The position numbers were made by a program, and so were the translations under genes. Positions 26,272 to 38,357 of a DNA stretch of 64,000 bases are shown here, in pieces. Under the pieces are notes generated by a model. The model had not been told where the DNA came from, did no database searches, and saw only the letters and a program-made list of their open reading frames with translations. The first letter of the stretch is position 1, and every line of letters starts with the position of its first letter. The stretch comes from Cocos nucifera (Eukaryota > Streptophyta > Magnoliopsida > Arecales > Arecaceae): assembly GCA_006176705.1 (NCBI GenBank), contig QRFJ01000056.1:851352-915351 (forward strand), given 5' to 3'.

Positions 26272-27372
26272 TGTTGGGGATAAACCCCGCTCCTGCCAAA
26301 GTCCAGTTCAATGCTCAGCCTAATGCAACTAGTAGCCGCGAAAGAGCTCCAATGGTCGAGCTCTTTGGAACCCGTTCAGCCAGCCGAACTGCTTAGCAGT
26401 CGAGCTCCTTGGACTCCCAGCGGTCGGGCTTTAGCCGAACTGCTCTACGGCCGAGTCTTAGCCAAACTGCTCTGCGGCCGGGCCTTAGCCGAACTCTTCA
26501 GCGGTCGAGCTCCTGCGGACTCCCAGCAGTCGGGCTTTAGCCAAACTACTCTGCAGCCGGGCCTTAGTCGAACTCTCTAGCAGCCAAGCTCCTTGGACTC
26601 CTAGCGGCTGGGCTTTGACCGAACCCCTCAGCGGCGAGCTTTAGTCGGACTCCTGCGAGAGTCGAACTCTCTCCGCGCCCTTCCAGCAGACGCCTGCAAG
26701 AGCTGAACTCCCTCCAGACATCCCCTTCGGCTTGACTTTTTCAAGAGCTGGACTCCTCCCAGACTCTCCAGCGACCGAGCCTTAGCCGCATACCTCTAGC
26801 TAGATGCCTACGAGGGCTGAACTCCTTTCGAGCTTCTTCTTCGGGAGTCCGAACTTCTTTGGAATCGATATATGTCGAAGTCCACCAATCAATGCCTGCT
26901 TTCTGAGAGCCATGGCTATTAAAGCTGGACGAACGGTCACCATCAGTCTGCCACAGGCGATGCTACAGGCGGCTTCGCCAGACCTCGAGCAGCCCACCAT
27001 TATCGGACGGTATGGCTATCGCTTTCGACCTGACGATACCATTCTCTCTGCATCAAGTTCGGTGCAGTCTCGAGCGGCCCGCCATCAGACAGCTGCAGCT
27101 GTCACCATCAAGCTCCACCTATAAAAAGGACCCTACAGATACGCTAACTCTAAGCTTAAAACTCTAAGCTCTCCTCTTCTTCTCTAAGCTCTGCGGAATC
27201 CATTCCCGAGTACTCCATTTTTGTTGGCCAGAGCTAACTTGATTGTCGGAGGGTCCTGTCGGAGCCACCCCCCACCGGGTCCAGACGGAACTTTATTTTA
27301 TAGGTTTCTGACGGCGACCTCGTCCATCTCCTCTCGAGCTGATTTCGGCGACGACCAAATTCTGCGTCAACA
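26272..27372 (+). repeat. 3' LTR of the outer gypsy element
   Basis: It starts TGTTGGGGATAAACC after a purine tract and ends CGTCAACA. The target duplication AGCGC follows. A TATA motif lies at about 27120. It differs from the 5' LTR by many scattered substitutions, so the outer insertion is not recent. Confidence 0.88.
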
Positions 27373-27377
27373 AGCGC

Positions 27378-29123
27378 CATGCACACCAAGGGATTCACCG
27401 AGTACTCCATGGTGTGGTCGCTCGAGCCTGGCGTGTACTGGAAGAATGCGCGTCGAATCCTCCAGCTCGAGGTCCTCACACCCAAGCTTGTGGAGGCTCA
27501 GGCCCACATAAGGGAGTTGAAGGTGACCGAGATGGTGGACTCCCTCAGAGAGCGGCAAGGAGAGGTGGTGAGGTTAAGGGATGCGGTGCGCCGAACTCTT
27601 TTTGGTGTTCTGGTCCGTTTGATGTTCTCAAGTGAGGTGGCTAGAAATGAGATGGAGGATTTGCTATGTAGGGCTGTGGACCTGACGAGGATTGCCCAGC
27701 TATCTGGCTTTCTGCCCATGCTGACCATCATCGATCGATTGAGCCCACGCAGAAAATTGATCAAAAAGTTGTTCCATATTTGGGGGAGGAAATCAACGAG
27801 CGGAGGGACAGCAAGGGTGAACCTATTGGGGTAAAGTCTCCGCATGATTTTCTCAATGTATTGCTTAATGCTGGGCTCAGTGATCCACAAGTCAATGCGT
27901 TGCTTATGGTACGCATCTCTGGATCTCTCACCGTCCCATAAGAAGTTTGATTTCAGATTTTTTTTTTTTTTAATATAGAAGAAGATTATTTTATTCTCCG
28001 GCTACAAAAGAGTGTCGGTTATAAGCCTAGCCTAGGATCTAAACTATATTCATTAATTTTAATAGGGCTTAGAGATTTGTCTATTCAAAGTTTTGATGTT
28101 TTCTATGCTCAAGTCTGGCCATGATCAGCTCTAGCCACAGGTACTGAAAGTGTGATCAACATGTGAATGGAGCAACAATGTCGTGACCTAGTCGAAGATT
28201 GGATTCTGGTTTCTCCTAAATGTACTTTTTTAGGATCTCCTTGAAGAAGCACCTTAAGATGATATAACTACCAAGTACCTTTTTTTTGGAAAGTGCTTTT
28301 TATTTTTATTTTTTGTTTTAAAGTCATAAAAGTATCTTATTTTCGGAACAATACCAAATAAATAGTCATACAACAATCATTCATATCATTAGATTTTTTT
28401 TTTCTTAAACTCTGCTCGGTGATCTCCCTCTCTTTCTAGCTTCATCGAACATGAGCTAAATCTTGGAGACGTAACATTTATTTCATCAGTTTCATTGCAA
28501 GGAACGTATCATTATGGACCGCTGACTCTTTTTTCTTTCAAGGATATCTTCGTTGCAGGCACGGACACTACCACGACAACGATTGAGTGGGCCATGGCAG
28601 AGTTGATCAAGAACAAACCGATCCTGGAAAACCTTCGCTCTGAACTTGAAAGGGAGATCGGAGAAGACCGAGTGAGGGAGTCCCTTCTACCTCATCTTCA
28701 CTACCTTCATGCATGCATAAAAGAGACTCAAAGGTTGCACCCTGCTGTTCCTCTTCTCGTTCATGAAGCTCTGCAAACGTGTGAAACGATGGCCTACACC
28801 ATCCCAAAAGGTTGCCACGTGCTGGTGAATGTCTGGGCCATTGGAAGAGATCCAGAGACATGGGAGGATCCATTGACCTTCTTCGATGGGATGCAAAGGA
28901 AATGATTTCAAGTTCATACCATTTGGTGAGGGGAGGAGGAGCTGTCCAGGAGTGCCATTGGTTAACCAACTTGTTCCTATAATTTTGGCTTCTCTCATCC
29001 ACAACTTTGAGTGGTCGATGCCCCATGGGATGGACTCTGGTCACTTGGACATGGACGAGAAGTTTGGGGCTCACCTTGCGGAAGCGCCATCCTCTCCTCC
29101 TTGTTCCCAGGGCAAGGAATTGA
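27378..29123 (+). pseudogene. Cytochrome P450 pseudogene, CYP76-like
   Basis: Endoplasmic-reticulum P450s of this clan oxidise small plant metabolites. Exon 1 ends at 27908 (donor GTACGC) and exon 2 starts at 28543. Seen: a C-helix-like region (GVYWKNARRIL), the oxygen-binding I-helix (AGTDTTTTTIEWAMAEL), the K-helix ExxR (KETQRLHP) and the haem loop (PFGEGRRSCPG). Lesions: the N-terminal part is cut off by the gypsy insertion; the frame shifts around 27400; a second shift lies in a G run at 27781-27786; the PERF region is missing near 28885-28890, with a stop just after; and another shift lies in a G run at about 29064-29069. Reading past the last shift restores a normal end, FGLTLRKRHPLLLVP, then a stop at 29121-29123. 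The clan is firm; the CYP76 family is likely. Confidence 0.85.
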
Positions 29124-29471
29124 TGCATGCAGTACTAGCCACTCTAGGGTATCTATTCTCTTCTATTAGCAGTGGGATAACTATTCTAGAACTGTACTAT
29201 TTCATGCTTCACTTGCAGTGAATTGAATCTTATGGTAGATTGGATGGTAAAGTGTCCTGAAGTTCTCTTGGTGATGCAAATGAGTATGGAAAGCATACTA
29301 GAGAAGGGTACCAAAACTTGCATTGATCCTTGTTGAATAATGACTTCATGATGATGTTTTCTTAAGCGGGATTAAGTTTCGTCATCCTCTCTCTTTTAGA
29401 ATGTTGGCACGGGATTGTCTTTTAGATGGTACAGGGTTCGAATGCTTGATATTGCTCAAAAAGATTGCAGC

Positions 29472-29630
29472 TCCGGTTCCCTTTCTCTTTTGACAGAGAT
29501 CTCCTTCTACTTTATCACAAACTGGAAACGTGTTGTGATAGGCTAGAAAATTCCGAAAGGCTGTGACATGCTGTCAATGTTTGGGACATTGGAAGAGATG
29601 AGAAACATGGTAGGATCCATTACCCTTCTC
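29472..29630 (+). pseudogene. Second, badly decayed P450 fragment
   Basis: Bases here match the region at about 28740-28885 of the P450 remnant. In frame the piece reads IPKGCDMLSMFGTLEEM; the base sequence TTGGAAGAGAT and the following ATCCATT-ACC-TTCT are shared, with small deletions. It covers only the sheet region between the K-helix and PERF. It probably comes from a local duplication of the same gene. Confidence 0.6.
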
Positions 29631-31079
29631 ACCAAGACATGATACCAGGCTTATACTCTTTAGCGCAGCGTGAAGATGCTACTTCTGTTGTTGTTATCGG
29701 GCCAGTAGCCCATGCTGCTGCTTTTTTTCGCGCCTGCCCGAGCCATCCACGGTGCACAAAAATTTTTCTCAATAGAAATTCTTTGGTTAAACAAAAAAAC
29801 TATTGTCTCCTTTCAAATCACTTCTCCACCATGATTGTGAGCCATTGGATTGGGGCTGAAGCTGATGTCCTACGGATTTCTCCACTTAAGAGGCCTGAGA
29901 CTGCATGGAGAGAGAGAGAGAGAGAGAGGGAGGGGGCAGCTCAAGCGCAGGGTTCTCTTTCGTCAAAAGAAAGTTTAGGGCTCTCTTGGTGCAGTCTGGA
30001 ACTCAACTGGAGAAAGAAACCCCATCATCCTTGGGGTTAGATTTTATATCTTGTTGTTTTTCTTTCTTTTCCGATCCCTTAATATCATTTCAATTAGTTC
30101 GGCCTGGAAGTTCTACAAGGAAATTAAGAATTACTATGAGTTACTCTTGGGATCCAAATTTCGTTCTCATCACAGCTGTTTATCGAAGTGACGGGGGTCT
30201 TAGCTAAGCATAAAAGCTGAGTTTTGATGGAACACATTTTCTCTTGCAAAAGCAGGGGTTAATCGCATGACGCTACCCTCAGCTATCCTGCCATTGGCGG
30301 GTGGTGGGATCGGGGAATATGCTAAAATCCAAAGCTAAAGCTAGCTGGTTGCTTGCTGCTTAAGCTAAGCAGATGCCTCTCGCGGATGGCATTAGCCCTC
30401 CAATTATCGTCTAGTATTCTATCAAAAATTATCTTATATTTGATTGGCATCTATTTTTTAATATCTTATATCTTTAATAGAGACAGAAATGATAATGGAT
30501 GGTATAGGACAAAATTCATTGCACCCATATCTCAACCCTTTTAAAATATTACCATCCAAACGCATCCCGATTATAAAATTATCCAAAAACTCCTAATCTA
30601 TCCTATTAAAAAATGATAAATTCATTAGGTATCCAATTTTTTTCAATTAATCTTTATTCAGATCAAATTATTCAAGTATCCGAATCCGCCCAATCAACCT
30701 AAATAACCAGTAGTTAAGCTTTTTACAAGTATAGAGTTCGAATTCTCTTACCCTTCTATTATATATATATATTTATAAAAAATTATAAAATACATATATA
30801 ATTGGGTTCGAATGGTGCATGGGCATCTTGGGGTCAAACCTTAAAATCATTTTAAATTCAAAGGAATTTTAATTTTAAATACCAAATTCTATAGGATATT
30901 GCTAAATTGTTCCTAGTAGGATTCAGGATAGCTTGAATATTCGAGAAAAATCCCGTCATCCCTAATTACTAAGAAAAGATTTATCCCATTCTATCTACAT
31001 TTTTTTTTAAACTCCTACCAAATATAAAATATTTTTTTATTTTTTTATTGACCATATTTTTTCTCCTTATCTTCTAACT

Positions 31080-31510
31080 AGAGGTACAATCAAGTCGAGC
31101 CAAATTGAGTAACTAAAGGCTCAAACTTGAATCGACTCAAAATATTTAAACTCAAACTGATTGAGTTTTAATATCTCAAATTTAAGCTCGACTTAATAAA
31201 AAAAAAGTTAATACTTAATATCAATTTGATTGGACTCAAATATTAACTCAAGCTATATTCGAGCTCAAGTTCAAACTTAAATTCCAATTTTAGATTACTA
31301 ATATAATATTAATATATATTATAAATAAAAATAATATTATTAAATATATATATATATAATTTTGAATAAGATCATAAGTTTTCAAGTTGAGTATTTAACA
31401 ATATGAGCTCAAGCTAAAAAACTATTGAGGTTACTCAAGCTTTATAGCAGCCAAGTTTTTGAATCAAGTTCAAGTAATTCATAAATAGCTCGACTAGTTC
31501 GTACCCCCTA
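31080..31510. mobile_element. Dispersed repeat with inverted GTCGAG ends
   Basis: The left end reads AGAGGTACAATCAAGTCGAG and the right end, on the opposite strand, TAGGGGGTACGAACTAGTCGAG. The interior is full of CTCAAACTTGA/CTCGACT motifs. A related stretch lies at about 62750-63120. The ends resemble hAT-type miniature elements, but I found no clear target duplication. Confidence 0.5.
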
Positions 31511-32811
31511 TTTTTTATATTTTTTTTAATTTTTTTGGGTCCCTATCGATATATGAGGTCGAGCTTTAGCCTTTTTTTATATAGATTAAGATTTAAGAAC
31601 GGCCAGCGAAGCCACAACCATATGATGTGCACGACGCTCATCAAAAAAATTAAAAAGCGAGACATAAGATCGTCCTTTTCATAATACCCAGAACTCGGTT
31701 CTTCCAAGGCCCTGTAGCATGATTTCCATCCGTATCCTTGGCCTCTTCAAAATTAGCTTCCCGATACATGTACCAAAGCTGGAGATTCACAAAATCCTTT
31801 ATCAGTTTGGTGCAATCAGTAGTAATCGGGGATGGGCTCGCGTCGTTTCAAGATTGCTGTGATAATCCTGCCGGAACTCGGTGCAGATAGAGCCAATGCC
31901 CAAGTCTCAGCAAGGAGAGTCTAGGGTAGAGAGGCTTGTTTTGGACCTCCATAGGCCTCCCATTACTATTTCTAACGGGAACCACGGGACAACAAGATGA
32001 GCACGTGCAACCACTCCTGAAATAAATCCGAAGGGGAAGTACCTAACTTCCCTCATTTCAATCAAAAAATAAATTTTTAAAAAAAATGGAGAAGAGAAAT
32101 AAAAACTCAAAGAGAGAACTTGCAACCATTGAACCATCAATATATCTGGTCAAGCTTTTTCTTTTCGTTGATTACCTAGGGAGGCTTTACTTGGTATAAT
32201 GTGCTATATGAATCAAGTGGTGGAAACTTAACTATATTCAATGTTCGAAGGAAAATATAATATGATATTCGAGTAGTGAATGGATCATTGGTTGATATGG
32301 CCAAATAGTAGCCATCATATTTTGATCAAGTTTGAAATGGCATAGTGTTTTTATTTTCTTTTTTAAAAATAGTAATGATGTTGTTAAAGCATGTTTTTTT
32401 TTTTTAATGAGAATTAAAGAAAGTTTTATTTCAGTATTTTGCAATAGATGAGAATTAAAACAAATTTTATTATTTTCAGTGTTTTGCAATATTCACGTCC
32501 TTATTCTAATAAATAGATCCTTTTATATCAAAATTCTAAATGTTAAAAACCTAGCAATCAAAAATCCAGATGATTCAAGATAATTGGTTTATCTTGATTG
32601 AGATAGAAGGCTGAAAAATTTGGAAACATCTAATATTTGTTTAAAATCTTAGATAATATGTTAGTGCCAAGATATCAAAATCTTAATCTATATAATAAGT
32701 CCAAAACTGGTAATTATTCTTTGGCATCCATTTTGAAATTTTAAGTTAAAACATATCTATTGAAAAAAATCATATTTCTACCCAAAATATCATATAAATA
32801 ATTAAAAATAT

Positions 32812-32814
<3 letters not shown>

Positions 32815-32884
<70 letters not shown>
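32815..32884. repeat. (TA)n microsatellite
   Basis: A TA run of about 70 bases, followed by a short TGTATG run. Confidence 0.95.
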
Positions 32885-32893
<9 letters not shown>

Positions 32894-34229
32894 ATGTACG
32901 TATAATATTTATCAATGCTTTAGGATTTATTGCTTTGTATCAATTGAGCCAACGAAGATCAAGATTTTTTGTACACTATAACGCTGAGGGGCTGATACAA
33001 ATATCTAAGATCTTACAGAATTCGACAAGACGATATCCTTGCTTTGAGGGGAAAAAAAAAAAAAAAAGGCACACTATACCATATTATTTTATTAAATGCT
33101 TCTTGTTATCGAATCAAACATATATACTTTGTTTGCAAAGTACAGGTCTAAGTAAACGCAAATCATCCCCCCTCATTTTTTATGAAGACTGGCGGTACAA
33201 AATGGAACCTTCCTTTTTTCTAAATCTCTATTGTCTGCGCATGAAAAGAAAACGTAGTAAGGCGGGCAGGATCAGATTCCTGTCGGACCAGATTGGCCAC
33301 CCCATGCATCCGGATCACGGTATCTTTCACGCGAAAGGAGCACACCGTACACCATCCTTCGCGTGAATCCACCGTTGGATCATCTCCTGCTCGCTTTGAG
33401 ACCTGTGCAGGCGGGTGACTGATGGAGTTTGATCGCTTTGAGTTCTGTGCGGTGGGCCATCCAACGGTAGATGGGCGCAAAGTAAGGCGAGTCATTCGTT
33501 CGCGCGAAGAATCCAACCGCAATCCCATGCATCCTTACGTGTCCGTACCCGTGCCATTTCCCAAACCGCATTCGGCTACCGAGCCGAAGCCGCGCCATGC
33601 AGGACGGCATCTCTGTCCATCAACACCCGCTCATCTCTGCATGAAACGCTAAAGCTGGTGCCAGCGGCATCCCATTTGACCACATATCGTCGCACATCCA
33701 ACCTTTATGTCACAAAACATTGTAAAGAAGAACCAAGAAAGCATAACCATCGCACCGCCACCAAAGCCCTCGGACATATATGCCCATTGGACAAGACCAC
33801 ACCGTACCGTATTATCCCGGGTCTTCTAATCCCCCGTCCCCACATACATCCAAACCCACCTCTTTTATATATTTCTTTAGACATAATAATATAATATGTA
33901 TTTTATATATATATATATATATATATTTCTTTTTAATATATCACGTGCCATACATTAATAATAATAATAATATTCAGATAACTCCAATTTTGCGATCTTC
34001 CAACTCAAACAGAGCCAGCAAAACGCCACCACAAAAAGGATGAGCCTGGGGCTGGCTTTAAGCTAACAGGGGAGCCTGACCAATGTATGGCGCGAGCCTA
34101 GCTGTGCGAGGCTTTCCTGCACATATATGTCATCCATAGCCGCTACACCCATATGGACATGTAGCCAGCCTTCCCCATCTTCTCCTCTTCCCCTCTGTTT
34201 CTAAAACTCCGAGATACGGTTCTAACGTT

Positions 34230-37077
34230 ATGGCCGGCGCTTCCGCACCATATTCCAGCGTATGGAAGCTCTACAAGCCCTACTGGAAGCGGATCAATTT
34301 CCTGTCCATCGCCGCCATCGCCGTCCTCTGCTCCGCCTCCTACCTCCTTGGCATCTGGCAGCACGGCGGCGGCACCTCCCGCGCTGCCTCCTCCGTCATC
34401 CTGGCCACCGTCTCCTGCAACAATAACAATAACTCCCCCTCCTCCACCACCGTTACTCTCGACTTTGCCGCACGCCACGCCGCCGACGATTCCGCCTTCG
34501 ACGCCCCGGCGAGGCGGGACTTCCCGGCGTGCGACGCAAAGTACTCGGAGTACACGCCGTGCGAGGACGTGGCCCGGTCGCTCAAGTTCCCCCGGGACCG
34601 GCTGATCTACCGGGAGCGGCACTGCCCGGCGAAAGGGGAGGAGCTCCGGTGCCTGATCCCAGCGCCGGCGGGCTACCGGACCCCGTTCCCGTGGCCGGAG
34701 AGCCGCGGGGTGGCGTGGTTCGCGAACGTGCCACACAAGGAGCTCACGGTGGAGAAGGCGGTCCAGAACTGGATCCGGGTCGATGGAGACAAGTTCCGGT
34801 TCCCTGGCGGCGGGACTATGTTCCCCAACGGTGCCGACGCGTACATCGACGAAATCGACCGGCTGATCAACCTCCGCGACGGGTCCGTCCGGACCGCCAT
34901 CGACTCCGGTTGTGGGGTGGGTTCTTCTTCCCTTTCCACGTGTTCTTTTCTCTTCTCTCCCATTTAATTGTCTTTCTGGCGGTGTATCGGCCGATTCGCC
35001 GGTGGGTTATGCCGGTTCCAGCCAAAAGATCAGATTTTGGGATGTTCGTAACTGAGCTGAGGATTCCATAATTTATTTTTTTGATTTCTTATTTGGAACC
35101 ATGTGTTTGTCTCTTGGAATTCCTGATTTAGCAATCAATTAATATATTTATAATTAAGCACAATAAACCACAAGGATTTTTGTAACTTTTAACTATTTGT
35201 GATGTCGAGATAGTAACGTAATATCAGGGAATTGGATTAAATTGTCATTTTCCTCAGTAATAAGTAATTTTGTGTTTTATAATTAAGTCTTATGAGAACA
35301 CGTTACATTTGGAATTATCTTTCTATATTAGTATCAGAAATTGGATAAAATTGTATTCTGTTATTTTTCATTCTCCATGACTTGGTCAAGGTCAACGGTC
35401 AATATGAGAGCATCTGTTTCACCGAGTCAAGTCGGTAACTCAGTTGGCTCGCATGGGAGAACAACTGTAGGCCATTGGTTTTCTTCTAGACCACTGAATT
35501 CTTTCAAACAATGGTGAATGCAGGTGGCGAGCTGGGGAGCTTACCTGCTTTCCAGAGACATCTTAACAATGTCATTTGCCCCAAGGGACTCCCATGAAGC
35601 GCAGGTCCAATTCGCCCTTGAGCGAGGTGTGCCGGCCATGATCGGCATCCTTGCCTCCAACCGCCTCCCGTATCCATCGAGGGCCTTCGACATGGCGCAC
35701 TGCTCTCGCTGCCTCATTCCTTGGCATCAGTATGGTAGTTCTCCTATATCGATCCTTCCATCACCTTGCTTCACTCTTAATGATACCACTTTTCTTCCTT
35801 GTATAATTGTTCCTTCAAACAGATGGGCTCTACTTGATTGAGATCGACCGCATTCTGAGACCGGGTGGGTACTGGATCCTGTCAGGTCCTCCTATCAACT
35901 GGAAGCGCTACTGGAAAGGGTGGCAGAGAACACAGGAGGACCTAAGTGCAGAGCAGTCGGCTATCGAAGCCGTAGCCAAGAGCCTCTGCTGGAAGAAAAT
36001 AAAGGAGGAGAGAGACATTGCAATCTGGCAGAAGCCCACCAACCACATTCACTGCAAAGCTAATCGCAAAATCATCCATTCTCCTCAGTTCTGCACAGAT
36101 CAGAACCCTGATGCTGCTTGGTATATCCTGCATTCAAAGCTTTCATACTTTGATCCAGTGCTCTTCTTCCTAACAACCTCCTTGAATTGCGGATGTAGGT
36201 ACACAAAGATGGAGGCTTGCATTACTTCCATGCCTGAGGTGGATTCAATTCAGGACATTGCTGGTGGGGAATTGAAGAAATGGCCAGAGAGACTGATGGC
36301 AGTGCCACCAAGAATTAGTAGTGGAAGCCTCAATGGGGTTACTGATGAGATGTTCTTCCAAGATACCGAGATGTGGAAGAAGAGGGTGGGGTACTACAAG
36401 AAGCTGTTCAACCTAGGACAGAAGGGTAGATACCGCAACCTGCTTGACATGAATGCTCGGTTTGGTGGATTCGCAGCGGCCATGATCGATGAGCCAGTCT
36501 GGGTCATGAACGCCATGCCTACCGCGGCGAATGTTAACACACTTGGTGTTATCTATGAGCGTGGCCTAATTGGAACCTATCAGGATTGGTAAATTCTCAT
36601 TTCAGAAAATCTGGGCACTCTTGCTGCTTGTAGCTCTACTTTTTGATTTCTGACACTAATTCCCCTTCAATGCAGGTGTGAAGCAATGTCTACATACCCA
36701 AGGACTTATGATCTCCTTCATGCTGATTCGGTGTTTACTCTTTACAATGACAGGTAGTGCACGATTTTTTTTCCCTTCACTCCTTAGCTATAAGTATGGA
36801 TCCAATATCTGATGATGCAATGAATGATCACAGATGCGAAATGGAAGACATTTTGTTGGAGATGGAGAGAATCCTGAGGCCTGAGGGTACAGTGATCTTT
36901 AGAGATGACATTGATGTTTTGGTGAAGATCAAGAGAATTACGGATGGAATGAGATGGAAAAGCCAGATTGCCGACCATGAAGATGGTCCAAACAAAAGGG
37001 AGAAGATTTTGTTGGCAGTCAAGGATTATTGGACGTTATCAGACCAATATCAACAGCAACCAAATGGAGCTGCATAG
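34230..37077 (+). CDS. Probable methyltransferase PMT (DUF248 family)
   Basis: Join: 34230-34916, 35524-35734, 35823-36120, 36199-36588, 36676-36753, 36834-37077. All introns are GT-AG, phases agree, and the product is 635 residues, normal for the family. These are Golgi type II membrane proteins with SAM-dependent methyltransferase folds; relatives such as QUA2 are needed for pectin (homogalacturonan) methylation, so that role is inferred here. Seen: a basic N-terminus, then one membrane segment at about residues 23-43, a low-complexity stem, and the conserved luminal block with SEYTPCED and LIYRERHCP. The SAM-binding motif (AIDSGCGVASWGA) spans exons 1 and 2; most relatives that I recall have DTGCG. 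Next come FDMAHCSRCLIPW and ILRPGGYWILSGPP, and in the second half NLLDMNARFGGF and ILRPEGTVIFRDD. The closest look is to the PMT14-18 group. Exon 1 is much more GC-rich than the rest, which is common in monocots. Confidence 0.93.
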
Positions 37078-37897
37078 CAAAAGAAGCTTTAGAGCATGGG
37101 ATTCAGCTATCGTACTTATCTGGCTTCATTTAATTCCTGTGATTCATTCTTTCTTAATTTATTGGTGCTGCCTTGTTCTCACATTGTCCTGATAAGTGGA
37201 AAATATAATAGGGGAGCATACTGGAAGAAAATCCTGGAGCCAAGCAACTTTGGATGCTTTGGTCCAAGAAGGAATTATGATTTGTATTTGTTTGTTTTTG
37301 TTCGGTGGCTCCATTATATGTTATTTACTGCACAGATTTTGTAACGACTCGGCAACCACAAGTGACAAATATTGCTGATTTTCCAACAAATTGTTCTATA
37401 TTTGTTCTAATCTAGTTCATATTGGGTTCTTTGCTGCTTACAGATCACAGAAGTTCAATAGCAATGTTAACTACTTTAACTAATTACGCTATCAAATATG
37501 GTCCATGTACAACTCATTGAATGACCATAGTCACCAAGTCAGGAGATAAAGAAAGACTCAATGATTAACCACTGGAGTCTCTAGACTATAACCATCCTTC
37601 TAATTAAGTATGTCAAGACCTTGATCACTATTATCCTCTTAAGACCTATCTAGTGGTTTCACTCGACAGTGATATTACACCAAACTGTGGTGTGTTCACG
37701 GTCATTTATTACACTCTCATGCACCCAAAGACATATTTTATTTTTCTCTATTGCTTTATTTTGCAATTTCTGGAGGCTGTTAGGTTGCTATTACACGAAG
37801 TTTTGGTGATTCATACATTAGTGGTGATGCATGTTCTTTTGATTAGGATTCAAAGTTCAGTTGAGTCATGCAATGTTCACTCCCTCATGAACCTATC
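37078..37897. other. Short intergenic region between PMT and the LTP-like gene
   Basis: It holds the PMT 3' untranslated region and the upstream region of the LTP-like gene. No other gene was seen. Confidence 0.6.
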
Positions 37898-37905
37898 TAT
37901 ATAAA
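37898..37905 (+). promoter_or_regulatory. TATA box of the LTP-like gene
   Basis: TATATAAA lies 47-54 bases before the ATG at 37952. Transcription would begin about 25-35 bases downstream, after the in-frame ATGs at 37868 and 37910, which supports 37952 as the start codon. Confidence 0.65.
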
Positions 37906-37951
37906 GCAAATGGATGTCTCAAAGGATGCCCGCAACCAAGAACTGATAGCC

Positions 37952-38357
37952 ATGGCAGCAGCTAAGTCATTCATCTCTCCCCCTTCCATGCCGCTCTTCG
38001 CTAGAGCTACCTTCATGCTCTTGCTCATGGCTCTCGCTGCCGAGTCTCCAGTGGCTCAGTCTCAGAACTGCTCAGCTGCACTTAGTCGGCTCACGACTTG
38101 CGCTCCCTTTGTCGTTCCTGGCACGGGCCAAGGTCCTCCTAGCGACGAGTGCTGTGCTGCTCTTCGAGGAGTAGACCACACCTGCCTCTGTAACACTATC
38201 AACATCATCTCTCGCCTGCCTGGCGGCTGCAAGCTCCCTCCAGTCACTTGCAGTAATGACCTCCCTTCGTCTCCTTTCAGAACTAGCTTCTTAGTAGGAT
38301 CCTTGCATTTATTCCTTTCACTAATGTTTTTCTGATTTCTTTATGGCAGCTACCTGA
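37952..38357 (+). CDS. Anther-type lipid-transfer-like protein (8-Cys)
   Basis: Join 37952-38252 and 38350-38357, 102 residues. The product resembles stamen or tapetum proteins of the FIL1/A9/MEN-8 kind, which are small secreted lipid-transfer-like proteins used in pollen-wall formation. Seen: a hydrophobic signal region (about residues 14-30, ALAAESPVAQS before the mature part), then the eight-cysteine pattern C40, C50, C67-C68, C78-L-C80, C93, C100. The sequence LPPVTC at the end is typical of the group. The intron (GTAATG to GGCAG, 97 bases) removes most of the open 3' extension and leaves TT as the last residues. Unspliced reading would add a hydrophobic tail of about 25 residues, which I judge to be translated intron. 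AATAAA motifs lie at 38391 and 38491. Anther expression is inferred from family likeness only. Confidence 0.82.

Larger units (their letters stand above)
17059..27372 (+). mobile_element. Non-autonomous Ty3-gypsy LTR element with nested insertion
   Basis: The 5' LTR is 17059-18131, completed by CA at 22290-22291. The 3' LTR is 26272-27372. Both begin TGTTG and end GTCAACA, and are about 1.07-1.10 kb. A 5-base target duplication AGCGC flanks the whole element (17054-17058 and 27373-27377). A primer-binding-type sequence TTGGCGCTAGAGG follows the 5' LTR, and a purine tract (AAAGAGAGGGGACTA) precedes the 3' LTR. Inside are a degenerate gag and tandem repeats, but no protease, reverse transcriptase or integrase, so it must have relied on another element's enzymes. 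Each LTR has a TATA motif (17881, 27120). Without the nested element it is about 6.2 kb. Confidence 0.9.
29124..34229. other. Intergenic DNA between the P450 remnant and PMT
   Basis: No intact gene was seen. The stretch contains a second P450 fragment (29472-29630), a GA run near 29905-29930, a strand-symmetric repeat (31080-31510), a long TA run (32815-32884), and a GC-rich block with a hairpin (33326-33367) about 0.9 kb before the PMT start. The rest is AT-rich. Confidence 0.55.

Noticed and set aside
27498..27890. Minus-strand open frame over P450 exon 1
   Set aside because: Shadow; the plus strand carries the P450 reading.
28607..29128. 173-codon open frame antisense to the P450 remnant
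   Set aside because: Shadow of the P450 exon; no family resemblance.
34143..34736. 197-codon open frame on the minus strand over PMT exon 1
   Set aside because: Antisense shadow of a GC-rich exon; the plus-strand reading is a clear PMT N-terminus.
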